Shown here in pieces: positions 25,167-35,067 of a stretch of DNA of 64,000 nt; position 1 is the first letter of the stretch, and each line of letters begins with the position of its first letter. A program made the translations under genes and the position numbers. This DNA comes from DASSJM01 sp036280655 (GTDB lineage Bacteria; Actinomycetota; UBA4738; HRBIN12), in the NCBI GenBank assembly GCA_036280655.1, contig DASUQI010000037.1, positions 19,819 to 83,818 of the forward strand, written 5' to 3'. The notes under the pieces were generated by a model. That model saw only the letters and a list, made by a program, of their open reading frames with translations, did not search any database and was not told the origin of the DNA.

Positions 25167-27254
25167 GTGAAGACCTACGAAGCCTCGGACATCCGCAACG
25201 TCCTGCTGGTCGGCCACGGCGGGGCCGGCAAGACGACGCTCCTGGAGGGGATGCTCTTCACGGCCGGCGCAACCACGCGCATGGGCACGGTCGAGGACGG
25301 CAGCACCGCGAGCGACTTCGAACCCGAGGAGGTCAAGAAGGGCATCAGCGTCTCGCTCGCGATGGCCCCGATCGAGTGGAATGGCGTCAAGGTCAACGTA
25401 TTGGACGCGCCGGGCTACGCCGACTTCGTCGGCGACGTTCGATCGGCGATCCGGGCGGTCGACGCGGTCCTGCTGGTGGTCTCCGCGGTCGACGGCGTCG
25501 AGGTGCAGACCGAGGTGGCCTGGGAGCTCGCCGTCGAGGCCGGCCTGCCGCGGGCGATCCTGATCAACAAGCTCGACCGCGAGCGCGCGTCGTTCCAGAC
25601 CACGCTCGACCAGCTCGTGCAGTCGTTCGGGACCCAGGTCGCGCCGCTCGAGCTGCCGCTCGGCGAGGAGCACGAGTTCGAGGGCGTGGCGGACCTGCTC
25701 TCCAGGAAGGCCTACCGCTACGGCTCGGGGCCGAAGGCCGAGGAGGGCGAGTGGCCCGACGACATCTCGGGCAAGGCCGATCCGTACCGGGAGAAGCTCA
25801 TGGAGGCGGTGGCCGAGTCCGACGACGCGCTGATCGAGAAGTACCTCGAGGAGGGAGAGCTCTCCGAGGAAGAGGTCGTGCACGGCGTGAAGCGCGGATT
25901 CGCCTCCGCCACGATCGCGCCGGTGCTGTGCGCGGCGGCGGCCAAGCCGATCGGCGTCGACCGCGTGCTGCAGTTCATCGCCGACGAGTTCCCCTCCCCC
26001 GCCGACCGCGGCGCGGTCACCGTGGTCGGCAAGGACGGGGAGGAGCAGGAGCGGGCCTGCGATGCGAACGAGAAGCTCGCCGCGTACGTCTTCAAGACGG
26101 TGTCCGACCCCTACGTCGGGCACATCACGATGTTCCGCGTGTTCTCCGGCAAGATGCGGCCGGACGCCCCCGTGTACAACGCGACGAAGAACACGGAGGA
26201 GCGCGTCGGCCAGCTGTTCACGCTCCGCGGCAAGGAGCACGATACGGTCTCGGAAGTGCCGGCCGGCGACATCGCGGCCGTCGCCAAGCTCTCGCACACG
26301 ACGACCGGCGACACGTTCTCGACGAAGGACGCCCCGGTGACGCTCCCGCCGGCCGAGATGCCGGAGCCGCTGCTCGCGTTCGCGATCGAGCCGAAGACCA
26401 AGGGCGACGAGGACAAGCTCTCGACGGCGCTCGCGCGCCTGCGTGAGGAGGACCCCACGCTGCGGATCGAGCGCTCCGACGAGACGCACCAGACCGTGAT
26501 GTACGGGATGGGCGAGGCGCACCTCGACGTCCAGATCGAGCGGATGAAACGCAAGTTCGGCGTCGAGGTGGCGACGGCGCCGGCGAAGATCGCCTACCGC
26601 GAGACGATCCGCGGCCCCGGCAAGGGGCTCGGGCGGCACGTGAAGCAGACCGGCGGTCACGGCCAGTACGCGGTCTGCAACATCGAGGTCGAGCCGCTCC
26701 CGCGCGGCGAGGGGTTCGAGTACGTCGACAAGATCTTCGGCGGCGCGATCCCCAACCAGTTCATCGGCTCGGTCGAGAAAGGAATCGTGAAGACGATGTC
26801 CGGCGGCGTGATCAGCGGGAACCCGATGGTGGACATCCGGTGCACGCTCGTGGATGGCAAGTTCCACTCGGTGGACTCGTCCGACATGGCGTTCCAACTC
26901 GCTGGCTCGCTCGCGCTCAAGGACGCGGCACAGCAGGCGGGCGTTGTCCTGCTCGAGCCGATCGTCGAGGTCGAAGTGGTGGTGCCCGAGTCCCACACGG
27001 GCGACATCATGGGCGACCTGAACTCCAAGCGCGCCAAGATCCAGGGCATGGAGTCGGCCGGCGCCGGCAAGCAGCGCGTGAAGGCCCTCGTGCCGCAGGC
27101 CGAGGTGGCGCGCTACTCGATCGACCTGCGCTCCATGACCGGCGGGCGGGCGGCGTTCTCGATGAAGTTCTCGCACTACGAGGAGGTCCCGAGCCACCTC
27201 GCGGAGAAGGTCATCGCGGCGGCGCAGCAGGAGAAGGAAGAAGCGAAGAAGTAG
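25167..27254 (+). CDS. Elongation factor G-like translational GTPase (EF-G2 type)
   Basis: A 695-residue EF-G paralogue on the plus strand, starting at GTG 25167 (a longer in-frame extension to 24999 reads through pgsA and is rejected). G1 is GHGGAGKTT (residues 16-24), G3 is DAPGYADFVGD, G4 NKLDRE. Domains II-V are present: HITMFRVFSGKMRPD, LDVQIERMKRKFGVEV, KQTGGHGQYAVC and ESHTGDIMGDLNSKRAKIQG. The P-loop GHGGAGKTT rather than AHIDAGKTT marks the EF-G2-like subgroup, whose role is not translation elongation in the usual sense. The gene is divergent from the pgsA cluster. Confidence 0.92.
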   Translation: MKTYEASDIRNVLLVGHGGAGKTTLLEGMLFTAGATTRMGTVEDGSTASDFEPEEVKKGISVSLAMAPIEWNGVKVNVLDAPGYADFVGDVRSAIRAVDAVLLVVSAVDGVEVQTEVAWELAVEAGLPRAILINKLDRERASFQTTLDQLVQSFGTQVAPLELPLGEEHEFEGVADLLSRKAYRYGSGPKAEEGEWPDDISGKADPYREKLMEAVAESDDALIEKYLEEGELSEEEVVHGVKRGFASATIAPVLCAAAAKPIGVDRVLQFIADEFPSPADRGAVTVVGKDGEEQERACDANEKLAAYVFKTVSDPYVGHITMFRVFSGKMRPDAPVYNATKNTEERVGQLFTLRGKEHDTVSEVPAGDIAAVAKLSHTTTGDTFSTKDAPVTLPPAEMPEPLLAFAIEPKTKGDEDKLSTALARLREEDPTLRIERSDETHQTVMYGMGEAHLDVQIERMKRKFGVEVATAPAKIAYRETIRGPGKGLGRHVKQTGGHGQYAVCNIEVEPLPRGEGFEYVDKIFGGAIPNQFIGSVEKGIVKTMSGGVISGNPMVDIRCTLVDGKFHSVDSSDMAFQLAGSLALKDAAQQAGVVLLEPIVEVEVVVPESHTGDIMGDLNSKRAKIQGMESAGAGKQRVKALVPQAEVARYSIDLRSMTGGRAAFSMKFSHYEEVPSHLAEKVIAAAQQEKEEAKK

Positions 27255-27344
27255 TCAATCTGATCAGCGCCGGCACTCACGGGGTCAGTGGCGGCTGCTC
27301 TGGGCTCCCAGGAATCGGCGTCGTGTCCGGCGCCGTCGGTGGAA

Positions 27345-27581
27345 TCAGCTTCTGTTACTGCGCGCGCGCATCCGGTCGACAAGCCCGGCCTTCCCAAAGG
27401 CGTTGAGTCCATAGTCGATCGCGACGAGGAGGATTGGCACCGAAAGGGCGAGCCACCATCCGATCCCAGAGCGCACGAGCCGAGAGATGAGCCAGCCTCC
27501 GATAAGGAGCGTCACATCCAAGCCGATCGCTGCTCCCACTCGTTCCCTGCTCATTCGATCACCCACATCGCTCAGGGTCAT
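27345..27581 (-). CDS. Small membrane protein, 78 residues
   Basis: Two predicted TM helices: VGAAIGLDVTLLIGGWLI and WWLALSVPILLVAIDYGL. An N-terminal MSDVGDR-like stretch (MTLSDVGDRMSRER) and a basic C-terminus (DRMRARSNRS) suggest both ends are cytoplasmic. I recognise no family. It lies between the convergent EF-G-like gene and the alpha/beta hydrolase. The MSRER start at the second Met is equally plausible. Confidence 0.6.
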   Translation of the reverse strand: MTLSDVGDRMSRERVGAAIGLDVTLLIGGWLISRLVRSGIGWWLALSVPILLVAIDYGLNAFGKAGLVDRMRARSNRS

Positions 27582-27653
27582 GCAGACATGTGTTCGACCG
27601 AAGGTGCACAGGGCTTGATCAGCAGCCCCAGACTTCGGGGCTCAAGCATGCGC

Positions 27654-28478
27654 CTACGAAACGTCCGCGAGGAACCCCAGCACCACGCGGTCGAACTCGT
27701 CCGGCCGCCGCAAATTGATCACGTGATCCGTCTCGGGGATCCGGACGAGCCGGGCGTTCGGGATCCGTTCGGAGAGCGCCAAAGCGATCGGCTCCATCTC
27801 GGGCGGATCGTGATCGGCGGGCAGGACGAGCGTCGGCACCGAGATCTCTCCGAGCCGCTCGAACGCCGGCGGGTCGAGCCGCTCCTGCGCGCTCTCGTCC
27901 ATCGTGAGCTCGTGCAGGTTGTCGAACGCGATGTCCCGGATCCTCCGTCCGCCCTCGTCGCCGGTGCCCAGCCGCGCCCACATCGTCGAGAGCCGGAGGT
28001 CCTGCGCCCGCTCGAGGTCGCCGGCCTCGACCGCCGCGTCGACCGGCGCGTCGTGCTCGGTCCACCACGCCTCCCAGTCGGCCTCCTGCTCCGGCGTCCC
28101 CTCGAAGCCGCTCGGGCCCGCTGCGGCGAGCACGAGCGCCGCGACCCGCTCCGGATGGACGATCGTGAAGTCGATCGCGGTCGCGCCGCCCATCGAGCAG
28201 CCGACGAGCGCCGCGCGTTCGATCCCGGCGTCGTCGAACACCGCGAGCAGGTCCCGCGCGTGCGAGTAGGGGACGCCGGGCTCCGGGCGGCTCGAGCGCC
28301 CGTACCCCCGCGCGTCGAGCCGGAGCACCCGGTATCGCTCGGCGAACGTGGCGAACTGCGGGTCCCACGTCCGCGAGTCCCAGAGCCCGGGGTGCAGGAA
28401 GACCACGGCGTCGCCGGAGCCCGCCTCCTCGACGTAGAGCCGGCCGCCCTCAACGTCGACGAACCGCGACCCCGTCAT
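27654..28478 (-). CDS. Alpha/beta hydrolase
   Basis: A 274-residue serine hydrolase. The ATG at 28478 overlaps the HIT gene stop (ATGA). Nucleophile elbow GCSMGGATA, oxyanion segment FLHPGLWDSRTWD, acid in LPADHDPPEM and catalytic His in PETDHVINL. The substrate is unknown. Placement as last gene of the thrS-HIT operon suggests housekeeping expression. Confidence 0.92.
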   Translation of the reverse strand: MTGSRFVDVEGGRLYVEEAGSGDAVVFLHPGLWDSRTWDPQFATFAERYRVLRLDARGYGRSSRPEPGVPYSHARDLLAVFDDAGIERAALVGCSMGGATAIDFTIVHPERVAALVLAAAGPSGFEGTPEQEADWEAWWTEHDAPVDAAVEAGDLERAQDLRLSTMWARLGTGDEGGRRIRDIAFDNLHELTMDESAQERLDPPAFERLGEISVPTLVLPADHDPPEMEPIALALSERIPNARLVRIPETDHVINLRRPDEFDRVVLGFLADVS

Positions 28479-28972
28479 CGCGCCTCCTCGAACCGCGGCC
28501 GCAACCGCGCGCCGGTCTCCTCGAGCAGCTCGGGCAGCACGCGCGTCTGACCGACGACCGGCATGAAGTTCGTGTCGCCGTTCCACCGCGGCACGACGTG
28601 CCAGTGCACGTGGCCGGGGATCCCCGCGCCCGCGACGCGACCCAGGTTCATCCCGAGGTTGTAGCCGTGCGGCTGCATCTCGTCGTCGAGCACCCGGATC
28701 GAACGCGCGACGAGCGCGTCGACCTCCGCGAGCTCCTCCGCCTCGAGCGCCCCGAACTCCCCGACGTGCCGGAACGGCGCCACCATCAGGTGCCCCGGGT
28801 TGTACGGGAACGAGTTCAGGATCACGAACGCGAGCTCGCCGCGCGAGAGGATCTTCGTCCGCTCGTCGTCGTCCTCGGCCGGCAGGTCGCAGAAGATGCA
28901 GCCTTCGTCGTCGGTCGCCCGCTTGGCGGCCTCGATGTACTCCATCCGCCACGGCGACCAGATGCGTTCCAC
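28475..28972 (-). CDS. HIT family hydrolase
   Basis: A 165-residue histidine-triad protein of the actinobacterial Ap4A phosphorylase-like group. The GTG at 28972 gives the family N-terminus MERIWSPWRMEYIE; the longer frame runs into thrS. Zinc ligands EGCIFCDLPAE, and the triad GHVHWHVVPRW. It sits 5 bp after thrS, the standard arrangement. Likely hydrolyses dinucleoside polyphosphates or adenylylated intermediates. Confidence 0.93.
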   Translation of the reverse strand: MERIWSPWRMEYIEAAKRATDDEGCIFCDLPAEDDDERTKILSRGELAFVILNSFPYNPGHLMVAPFRHVGEFGALEAEELAEVDALVARSIRVLDDEMQPHGYNLGMNLGRVAGAGIPGHVHWHVVPRWNGDTNFMPVVGQTRVLPELLEETGARLRPRFEEAR

Positions 28973-28977
28973 CTCCG

Positions 28978-30897
28978 TCAGAACACCGACTGGGTGAGCC
29001 GCCGGGTGCCCGCCTCCTCGACGAGCGCCGCGGCGAACGCGTCGAACGCCACGCCCTTGGTCTCGGTCCCCTCGCGTTCTCTGACCGTAAGCTCGCCCGA
29101 CTCGATCTCCCGGTCGCCGATCACGAGCACGTAGGGCGCCTTCGCGACCTGCGCCGAGCGGACCTTCTTGCCCACGGTCTCGCCGCTCTCGTCGACAAAC
29201 GGACGCAGGCCCGCCTCGCGGAGGCGCGCCGCGAGCCCGCGCGCATGCTCGACGTGCCGGTCCGCGACCGGGACGAGCCGGACCTGCTCCGGCGCGAGCC
29301 AGAGCGGGAACGCACCCGCGTAGTGCTCGATCAGGACCGCGGTGAACCGCTCGAGCGAGCCGAGGATCGCACGATGGATCATCACCGGCCGGTGGCGCTG
29401 GTTGTCCTCGCCCACGTACTCCATCTCGAACCGGTCCGGCAGGCCGAAGTCGCACTGCACGGTCGTGAGCTGCCACAGTCGCCCGATCGCGTCGCGGAAG
29501 TGGAAGTCGACCTTCGGGCCGTAGAACGATCCCTCGCCCTCGGCCACCCGGTACTCGAGCCCGCTCCGCTCGAGGGCGTCGCGGAGCGCGCCTGTCGCCC
29601 GCTCGGCCATCTCGGGGCTCACGATCGTGTCGCCCGGCAGGGTCGAAAGCTCGACCGCGGCATCGGTAAACCCGAACGTCGCGTGCACTGCCTGCGTGAA
29701 CTCGAAGACGCGCAGGATCTCGTCGACGAGCTGGTCGGGCGTGCAGACGATGTGGGCGTCGTCGATCGAGAGACCGCGGAGCCGGAGCAGGCCGTGGAGG
29801 GTCCCCACCCGCTCGTGCCGATACACCGCACCGAGCTCCGAGAGCCGCATCGGCAGATCACGGTAGGACCGCGTCTGCGACTTGTAGACGAGCACGTGGA
29901 ACGGGCAGTTCATCGGCTTCGCGTAATAGTCGCCGGTCTCGGTCTGCATCGGCGGGTACATGTTCGCCCCGTACTTGTCGAGATGGCCGCTCGTCTCCCA
30001 GAGCACCGAGCGGGCGATGTGCGGCGTCAGGACCAGGTCGTAGCCGCCGGCGACGTGGACCTCGCGCACGAAGTCCTCGAGCTGCCTCCGCAGGATCCCG
30101 CCCTTCGGGTGCCAGATCCACAGGCCGGGGCCGAGCTCGTCCGGGCTCGAGAACAGGTCGAGCTCGCGGCCGAGCCGGCGGTGGTCGCGCTTCTCGGCCT
30201 CCTCGAGGCGCTGCAGGTACCCGTCGAGGTCGTCCTGCGTCGCCCATGCGGTGCCGTAGATCCTCGTCAGCATCGTGCGGGTCTCGTCGCCGCGCCAGTA
30301 CGCGCCGGCGAGTTTGGTCAGCTTGAAGGCGCCGAGGCGGCCGGTCGACGGGACGTGCGGGCCGAGGCAGAGATCCGACCAGCCGCCGTTCCGGTACACG
30401 GTGACCGTCTCGCCGCCGCCGACCTCGCCCTCCTCGAGGGTCTCGACGATCTCACGCTTGTACGGCTGGTCGGCGAATCGCTCGAGCGCCTCCGCGCGCG
30501 AGAGTTCCTCGCGGACGAACGGCTGGTCCGCGTCCACGAGCTCGCGCATCCGGTCCTCGATCTTCGGCAGGTCGGTCTCGGAGACCGGACCATGGAGCTC
30601 GAGGTCGTAGTAGAAGCCGTCCTCGACCGGCGGGCCGATCGCGTACCTCGCGCCCGGGAACAGGTCGCACACCGCCTGCGCCATCACGTGCGCCGCCGAG
30701 TGGCGCAGCACGTGGAGCCCGTCGGGGTCGTTCGGCAGGACCGGCGCGACCTCGCCGTCGCCGGACGGGACGAACGACAGGTCCACCAGGCGCCCTTCCG
30801 CCCGCGCGGCGATCGCCTCGGGCGGCAAGACGGAGCCGACCGGCTCCCCGTCGGGGAGCTCGGTCGTGGTGCCGTCGGCACGCGTGAGCTTCGGCAT
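28978..30897 (-). CDS. thrS: Threonyl-tRNA synthetase
   Basis: Charges tRNA-Thr. From the ATG at 30897 it has 639 residues; an upstream extension overlaps the permease gene and is rejected. It has an N-terminal TGS (LTRADGTTTELPDGEP), the editing domain with RHSAAHVMAQAV and GAYWRGDE, class II motifs including NMYPPMQTE, KPMNCPFHVLVYKSQTRSYR, motif 2 YRHERVGTLHGLLRLRGLS, and the anticodon-binding domain (AEQVRLVPVADRH-like, EQVRLVPVADRHVEHARGL). First gene of the thrS-HIT-hydrolase operon. No T-box leader is visible upstream. Confidence 0.96.
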   Translation of the reverse strand: MPKLTRADGTTTELPDGEPVGSVLPPEAIAARAEGRLVDLSFVPSGDGEVAPVLPNDPDGLHVLRHSAAHVMAQAVCDLFPGARYAIGPPVEDGFYYDLELHGPVSETDLPKIEDRMRELVDADQPFVREELSRAEALERFADQPYKREIVETLEEGEVGGGETVTVYRNGGWSDLCLGPHVPSTGRLGAFKLTKLAGAYWRGDETRTMLTRIYGTAWATQDDLDGYLQRLEEAEKRDHRRLGRELDLFSSPDELGPGLWIWHPKGGILRRQLEDFVREVHVAGGYDLVLTPHIARSVLWETSGHLDKYGANMYPPMQTETGDYYAKPMNCPFHVLVYKSQTRSYRDLPMRLSELGAVYRHERVGTLHGLLRLRGLSIDDAHIVCTPDQLVDEILRVFEFTQAVHATFGFTDAAVELSTLPGDTIVSPEMAERATGALRDALERSGLEYRVAEGEGSFYGPKVDFHFRDAIGRLWQLTTVQCDFGLPDRFEMEYVGEDNQRHRPVMIHRAILGSLERFTAVLIEHYAGAFPLWLAPEQVRLVPVADRHVEHARGLAARLREAGLRPFVDESGETVGKKVRSAQVAKAPYVLVIGDREIESGELTVREREGTETKGVAFDAFAAALVEEAGTRRLTQSVF

Positions 30898-30935
30898 CGG
30901 CGGCCATGATATCGGCCGCCCGGAGGCGGGCCGAC

Positions 30936-33470
30936 CTACTCGTACGAGATCGCGTTCAGCACGTTGAGCTTGGCCGCGCGCCGCGCCGGGAAGATCGCGA
31001 ACACGACGCCGAGCACGGCCGCGAACACGACGTAGAAGACGAGCTGCCCGCCCGGGATCCCGAGCTCGCTGAACCCCTCGGGCGCGAGCGCTTGCTGGAG
31101 CGCCACCCCGAACAGGATGCCGATCACGACGCCGAGCACCGCGCCCATGATCGAGATGATCACGGCCTCCCATCGAACCATCGACCGCGTCTGCCGGCGC
31201 GTGAGCCCGACGGCCCGCAGCAGCCCGAGCTCACGGGTGCGTTCGTAGATCGAGAGGTAGAGCGTGTTCATCACGCCGAACAGCGCGATGATCACCGCGA
31301 ACAGGAGCAGCGCCGTGACGAGGTTCAGCAGTTGGTTGAGGAAGTCCGCGTACATGTCGCGGAACGAGGCCTGGTCCTGCACGTCAATGTTCGGGTAGAT
31401 CTCGAGCGCCGACTCGAGGTCCGACTGGACCGCGGCGATGTCGGCCCCCGGCTCGGCCTTGATGAGCACGAAGAGGTCGAGCACCTGCGCGACGTTCGCG
31501 TCGTAGGTCTCGAGCGACGTCACCCAGTCGCCGACCAACCCGTTCTCCTCGTAGATCACCGCGACCTCGAGGTCCACCTCGCCGGTCGCGGGCCACTCGA
31601 CCGTGACCGTGTCGCCGATCCCCCATCCCTCGTTCGCGGCGACGTCCTGGTGGACCGCGATCGTGTTCGGCGCCCCGAGGTCGCTGACCGAACCCTCGAG
31701 GACGCCCATCTCGGAGACCGAGTCGAACGTCTCCGGATCGATCCCGGTCATGAACACGGTCCCGCCGTCCACCTTGGCCTCGGCCTGGCGGACCTCCGAG
31801 ACCGTCTCGACGCCCCCCACCGTCCGCAGGTCCTCGGCGGCCGAGGTGCTGAAGCCGGTGAACGTCGGCGAGGTCAGGATGAAGTCCGCCTTCAACGTGC
31901 GCTCGAGGACGACCGTGGTCGAGGCCTTCGCCGAGGCGCCGAACACCGCGACGAACACGACGAGCCCGAGCCCGATCATGAGCGCCGAGGCGGTCGCGGC
32001 CGTCCGGCGCGGGTTCCGCATCGAGTTCTCTCGTCCGAGCTTCCCGGGCACCCCGGTGCGGCGGATCGGAAGCCCCAGGGTGCCCGCCATGGGCCGGGCG
32101 AACAGCGGCGTGAGCATCGCCACGCCGACGAAGGTGAGTGCGACGCCGATGCCGACGAACTGCAACGCGTTGTCCGGCCGCCCGAACAGGCCGTACAGCA
32201 GTGGGAGCACGCCGAGCGCCAGGACGACGGCGCCCGAGACGATCCGGAACCGCAGCGAGCGGCCCGGACGGTCCTGCGCCTCGCGCAGGGCCTCGATCGG
32301 CGCGACGCGAGCCGCCCGGCGGGCCGGCACGAGGGCGGCCACCACCGTGACGATCGTCCCGACGAGGATCGAGACGATGAAGGTCCGGGGCAGGATCGCC
32401 GTTCCCGACGACGGGATCACGAACCCGGCCGCATTCAGCGCGGACTGCAGCAGGAACGCGATCCCGATCCCGACGAGGACCCCGATCAGCGAGGACAGGA
32501 TGCCGATCACCACGGCCTCGACCAGCACGGAGGTCATCACCTGGCGCCCGCTCGCACCGAGGGCACGGAACAGCGCGAGCTCCCGGGTCCGCTGCGCGAC
32601 GATGATCGCGAACGTGTTGAAGATGATGAACGCGCCGACGAACAGTGCAACGAACGCGAACACGAGGAACGCGGTCCGAAGGAACCCGAGCCCCGTGCTG
32701 ATCTGGTCCTGCGCCTCCGAGGTGACGGTCGCGGCGGTCACCGCCTCGGCGCCCGGGGGCAGGACCTCCGCGATCCGGCCTTGCAGCTCGATCCCGGAGA
32801 CGCCCTCGTCGGCTACGACGGATATCGAGTCGAGCTCGCCCTCCTTGCCGAGCAGCTGCTGCGCCGTCGGCAGGTCGAACAGCGCCCACGTGGCGCCGAA
32901 TATGGACCCGCCGTCCCCGTAGCTCGCGATCCCCACGACGTCGAACTCACCGGGCGGGCCCTGGAACAGGATCCGTACCCGGTCGCCGACCGAGATGCCG
33001 GCGGTCTCGGCCGTGTCGGCGTCGATCACGACCTGGTCGGGACCCTGCGGCGGCGAGCCGCCCGGCTCGAGCGTGAACCCGTTCAGGTCGTTCCATCCGG
33101 AGGCCGCGGTCGGCGGCCCGAACGTCCCGATCACGTCCCCGGTCGTGGGGTCGACGATCTGCGCGTAGCCGAGGACGTCGCCGACGGCCCTCGCGACACC
33201 GGGGACGGCCTCCACCTCCTGCAGCACGGACTCGGGGATCGACTCGCGCTCATCGAGGCTGCTCGTCTGCGCGGTGAACGCGTTCTCGCTGCGGACGAGC
33301 ACGTCGATCTGCGAATATGTGCTCTCGAACAGGTCGTTGAACGCCCGGGTCATCGTGTCGGTGAGCACGAACGTCCCCGCCATGAACCCGACCCCGAGCA
33401 CCACCGACAGGCCGGTGAGCAGCAGCCGGACCTTCCTCGCGAGGAGGCTGCGGATCGCGGCGCGGAACAC
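30936..33470 (-). CDS. ABC transporter permease, FtsX/MacB-type duplicated
   Basis: An 844-residue membrane protein with the layout TM (about 14-38), extracytoplasmic MacB-like domain, three TMs (about 250-365), a middle segment, a second extracytoplasmic domain and three C-terminal TMs (about 720-835). Both FtsX domains are visible, e.g. IFNTFAIIVAQRTRELALFR and NTLYLSIYERTRELGLLRAV. The upstream gene, 2 bp away, is its ATPase. Likely a lipoprotein/peptide exporter or envelope mechanotransmitter; substrate unknown. Confidence 0.93.
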   Translation of the reverse strand: MFRAAIRSLLARKVRLLLTGLSVVLGVGFMAGTFVLTDTMTRAFNDLFESTYSQIDVLVRSENAFTAQTSSLDERESIPESVLQEVEAVPGVARAVGDVLGYAQIVDPTTGDVIGTFGPPTAASGWNDLNGFTLEPGGSPPQGPDQVVIDADTAETAGISVGDRVRILFQGPPGEFDVVGIASYGDGGSIFGATWALFDLPTAQQLLGKEGELDSISVVADEGVSGIELQGRIAEVLPPGAEAVTAATVTSEAQDQISTGLGFLRTAFLVFAFVALFVGAFIIFNTFAIIVAQRTRELALFRALGASGRQVMTSVLVEAVVIGILSSLIGVLVGIGIAFLLQSALNAAGFVIPSSGTAILPRTFIVSILVGTIVTVVAALVPARRAARVAPIEALREAQDRPGRSLRFRIVSGAVVLALGVLPLLYGLFGRPDNALQFVGIGVALTFVGVAMLTPLFARPMAGTLGLPIRRTGVPGKLGRENSMRNPRRTAATASALMIGLGLVVFVAVFGASAKASTTVVLERTLKADFILTSPTFTGFSTSAAEDLRTVGGVETVSEVRQAEAKVDGGTVFMTGIDPETFDSVSEMGVLEGSVSDLGAPNTIAVHQDVAANEGWGIGDTVTVEWPATGEVDLEVAVIYEENGLVGDWVTSLETYDANVAQVLDLFVLIKAEPGADIAAVQSDLESALEIYPNIDVQDQASFRDMYADFLNQLLNLVTALLLFAVIIALFGVMNTLYLSIYERTRELGLLRAVGLTRRQTRSMVRWEAVIISIMGAVLGVVIGILFGVALQQALAPEGFSELGIPGGQLVFYVVFAAVLGVVFAIFPARRAAKLNVLNAISYE

Positions 33471-33472
33471 GC

Positions 33473-34237
33473 TCAGCCCTCCAGCGACTTCAGGCGGTCG
33501 AGCACGCGTTCCGTCGTCGGCTCCAGCATCTCGTCCACGACCTTGCCGTCGCCGAGGAACACGATCCTGTCGGCGAAGCTCGCCGCCGACGCGTCGTGCG
33601 TCACCATCACGATCGTCTGATCGTGGTCCTTCACGGCCGCCCGGAGAAAGGCGAGGATCTCCTGCCCCGCCTTCGAGTCCAGGGTCCCGGTGGGCTCGTC
33701 GGCGAACACGATCTCGGGCTTGCTGACGAGGGCCCGCGCACTGGCGACCCGCTGCTGCTGTCCGCCCGACAGCTCCATCGGCCGGTGCGAGAGGCGGTCC
33801 CGGATCCCGGTCGTGTCGACCACCTGATCGAACCAGGCCTGGTCCGGGTCCTCCCCCGCGATGTCGAGCGGGAGCGTGATGTTCTCCCGGGCAGTGAGCG
33901 TGGGCACGAGGTTGTAGGCCTGGAAGACGAAGCCGACCTTCTGCCGGCGCAGGAGCGTGAGGGCCTTCTCCGAGAGCATCGTGAGGTCCACGTCGCCGAT
34001 GAAGACCTGGCCGGACGTCGGGGTGTCGAGGCCGGCCATGCAGTGCAGGAGGGTCGACTTGCCGGACCCCGACGGCCCCATGATCGCGGTGAACCTCGCG
34101 CGCTCGAAATCGACCGAGACGTCGTCGAGCGCCCGGACGGCTGCGTCACCCTCGCCGTAGACCTTGCTGAGCCCGACGGCGCGCGCCGCGATCCCGGTCC
34201 GAGCCTCGGGCGGCGCGATCTCGTTGGTTGCGGACAT
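33473..34237 (-). CDS. ABC transporter ATP-binding protein (LolD/MacB type)
   Basis: A 254-residue ATPase: Walker A GPSGSGKST (54-62), Q-loop FVFQAYNLVPTLTARENI, signature LSGGQQQRVA, Walker B IVFADEPTG, D-loop LDS, and H-loop MVTHD. Pairs with the 844-residue permease immediately downstream. The Q-loop and ENITLPL segment place it in the MacB/LolD group, which powers FtsX-type permeases. Confidence 0.95.
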   Translation of the reverse strand: MSATNEIAPPEARTGIAARAVGLSKVYGEGDAAVRALDDVSVDFERARFTAIMGPSGSGKSTLLHCMAGLDTPTSGQVFIGDVDLTMLSEKALTLLRRQKVGFVFQAYNLVPTLTARENITLPLDIAGEDPDQAWFDQVVDTTGIRDRLSHRPMELSGGQQQRVASARALVSKPEIVFADEPTGTLDSKAGQEILAFLRAAVKDHDQTIVMVTHDASAASFADRIVFLGDGKVVDEMLEPTTERVLDRLKSLEG

Positions 34238-34274
34238 CTGCTCTCCCCTCGGACGGCATCGTGCTGCGGCCGGG

Positions 34275-34346
34275 TGGGCGCGGCAGGTTTTGAACCTGCG
34301 ACCTCTCGCGTGTGAGGCGAGCGCTCTCCCGCTGAGCTACGCGCCC
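34275..34346 (-). tRNA. tRNA-Val(CAC)
   Basis: The minus strand folds as a complete cloverleaf: acceptor GGGCGCG/CGCGCCC, D arm GCTC/GAGC, anticodon stem CTCGC/GCGAG with loop CTCACAC (anticodon CAC), and T arm GCAGG/CCTGC with TTCAAAA. The 3' CCA is not encoded. It lies upstream of the ABC ATPase gene. Confidence 0.95.
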
Positions 34347-34581
34347 GGAGTTCGACAGGGTAGCAACCGAGGCTGGGGGCGACCGGATGGTAGCCCCCCG
34401 AATAGGAGACGGCGGCGCGTGCCCGCGTCGCGCCGCCGTCCATCGCCGAGCGTCGTAGCTCGGACGTCTTGGTTCGAACTATGCACCGGCGCGGGCGACC
34501 GACGCAAGCCCGGATTTCGTCAACCCATTGCGCCGGAGCGCATCCCGACCCTCAGAGCCAGCAACAGGCAGGCTGTCGACC

Positions 34582-35022
34582 TCAGGCGTAAGGGCGACCC
34601 GACGGCTCGGGGCGGGGCGCCCTCGGGTCGTCGGCGATGCCCCCCGGGACGAACAGCTCCGCGCGTGTGGTCAGCCCCCAGATGATGAGGACGTCCAGCG
34701 CGATGATCAGCGTGGACCCGAGCGGATGCGCGCCGAGCGAGGCGAACGAGATGATCACCGAGGCGCCCGCGAGGAAGATCCCGAGCGTCCGCCCGGACGT
34801 GGCGCGCCCGACGATCAGGTACGCGGCGCCGATCTGGAGGATGCCGAGGACGAGCCAGATCCAGCCCCACACCTGGAGGTTCTCGTACAGGAGCGAGCTC
34901 TCGTCGAAGTACTCCTTCTTGAAGATCGCGGCCATCCCGTGGATCGCGTTGAGGAACCCCACGAGCGTGAACAGCACCGCGGCGAAGCTGACGATCCCGC
35001 TGCTCGGTGTCCGGCTCGACAT
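34582..35022 (-). CDS. DUF7144-like four-TM membrane protein
   Basis: A 146-residue protein with four predicted TM segments: SFAAVLFTLVGFLNAIHGMA, WIWLVLGILQIGAAYLIV, TLGIFLAGASVIISFAS and STLIIALDVLIIWGLTT. Features such as LNAIHGMAAIFKKEYF and LQVWGWIWLVLG match the actinobacterial DUF7144 family from memory. Function unknown. Neighbours are tRNA-Val and the STAS/PP2C pair. Confidence 0.8.
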   Translation of the reverse strand: MSSRTPSSGIVSFAAVLFTLVGFLNAIHGMAAIFKKEYFDESSLLYENLQVWGWIWLVLGILQIGAAYLIVGRATSGRTLGIFLAGASVIISFASLGAHPLGSTLIIALDVLIIWGLTTRAELFVPGGIADDPRAPRPEPSGRPYA

Positions 35023-35067
35023 CGTTGCCCTCCTCGCTCGCGTCGTGGCGGTTCTACCACGGGCGGG

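Noticed and set aside
25059..27197. 712-codon ORF on the minus strand through the EF-G-like gene
   Set aside because: It is a shadow of the strongly coding plus-strand gene; its product is Arg/Leu/His-rich low-complexity with no domain.
28981..30935. T-box or other leader upstream of thrS
   Set aside because: Only about 38 bp separate thrS from the permease stop, with no structured leader visible.
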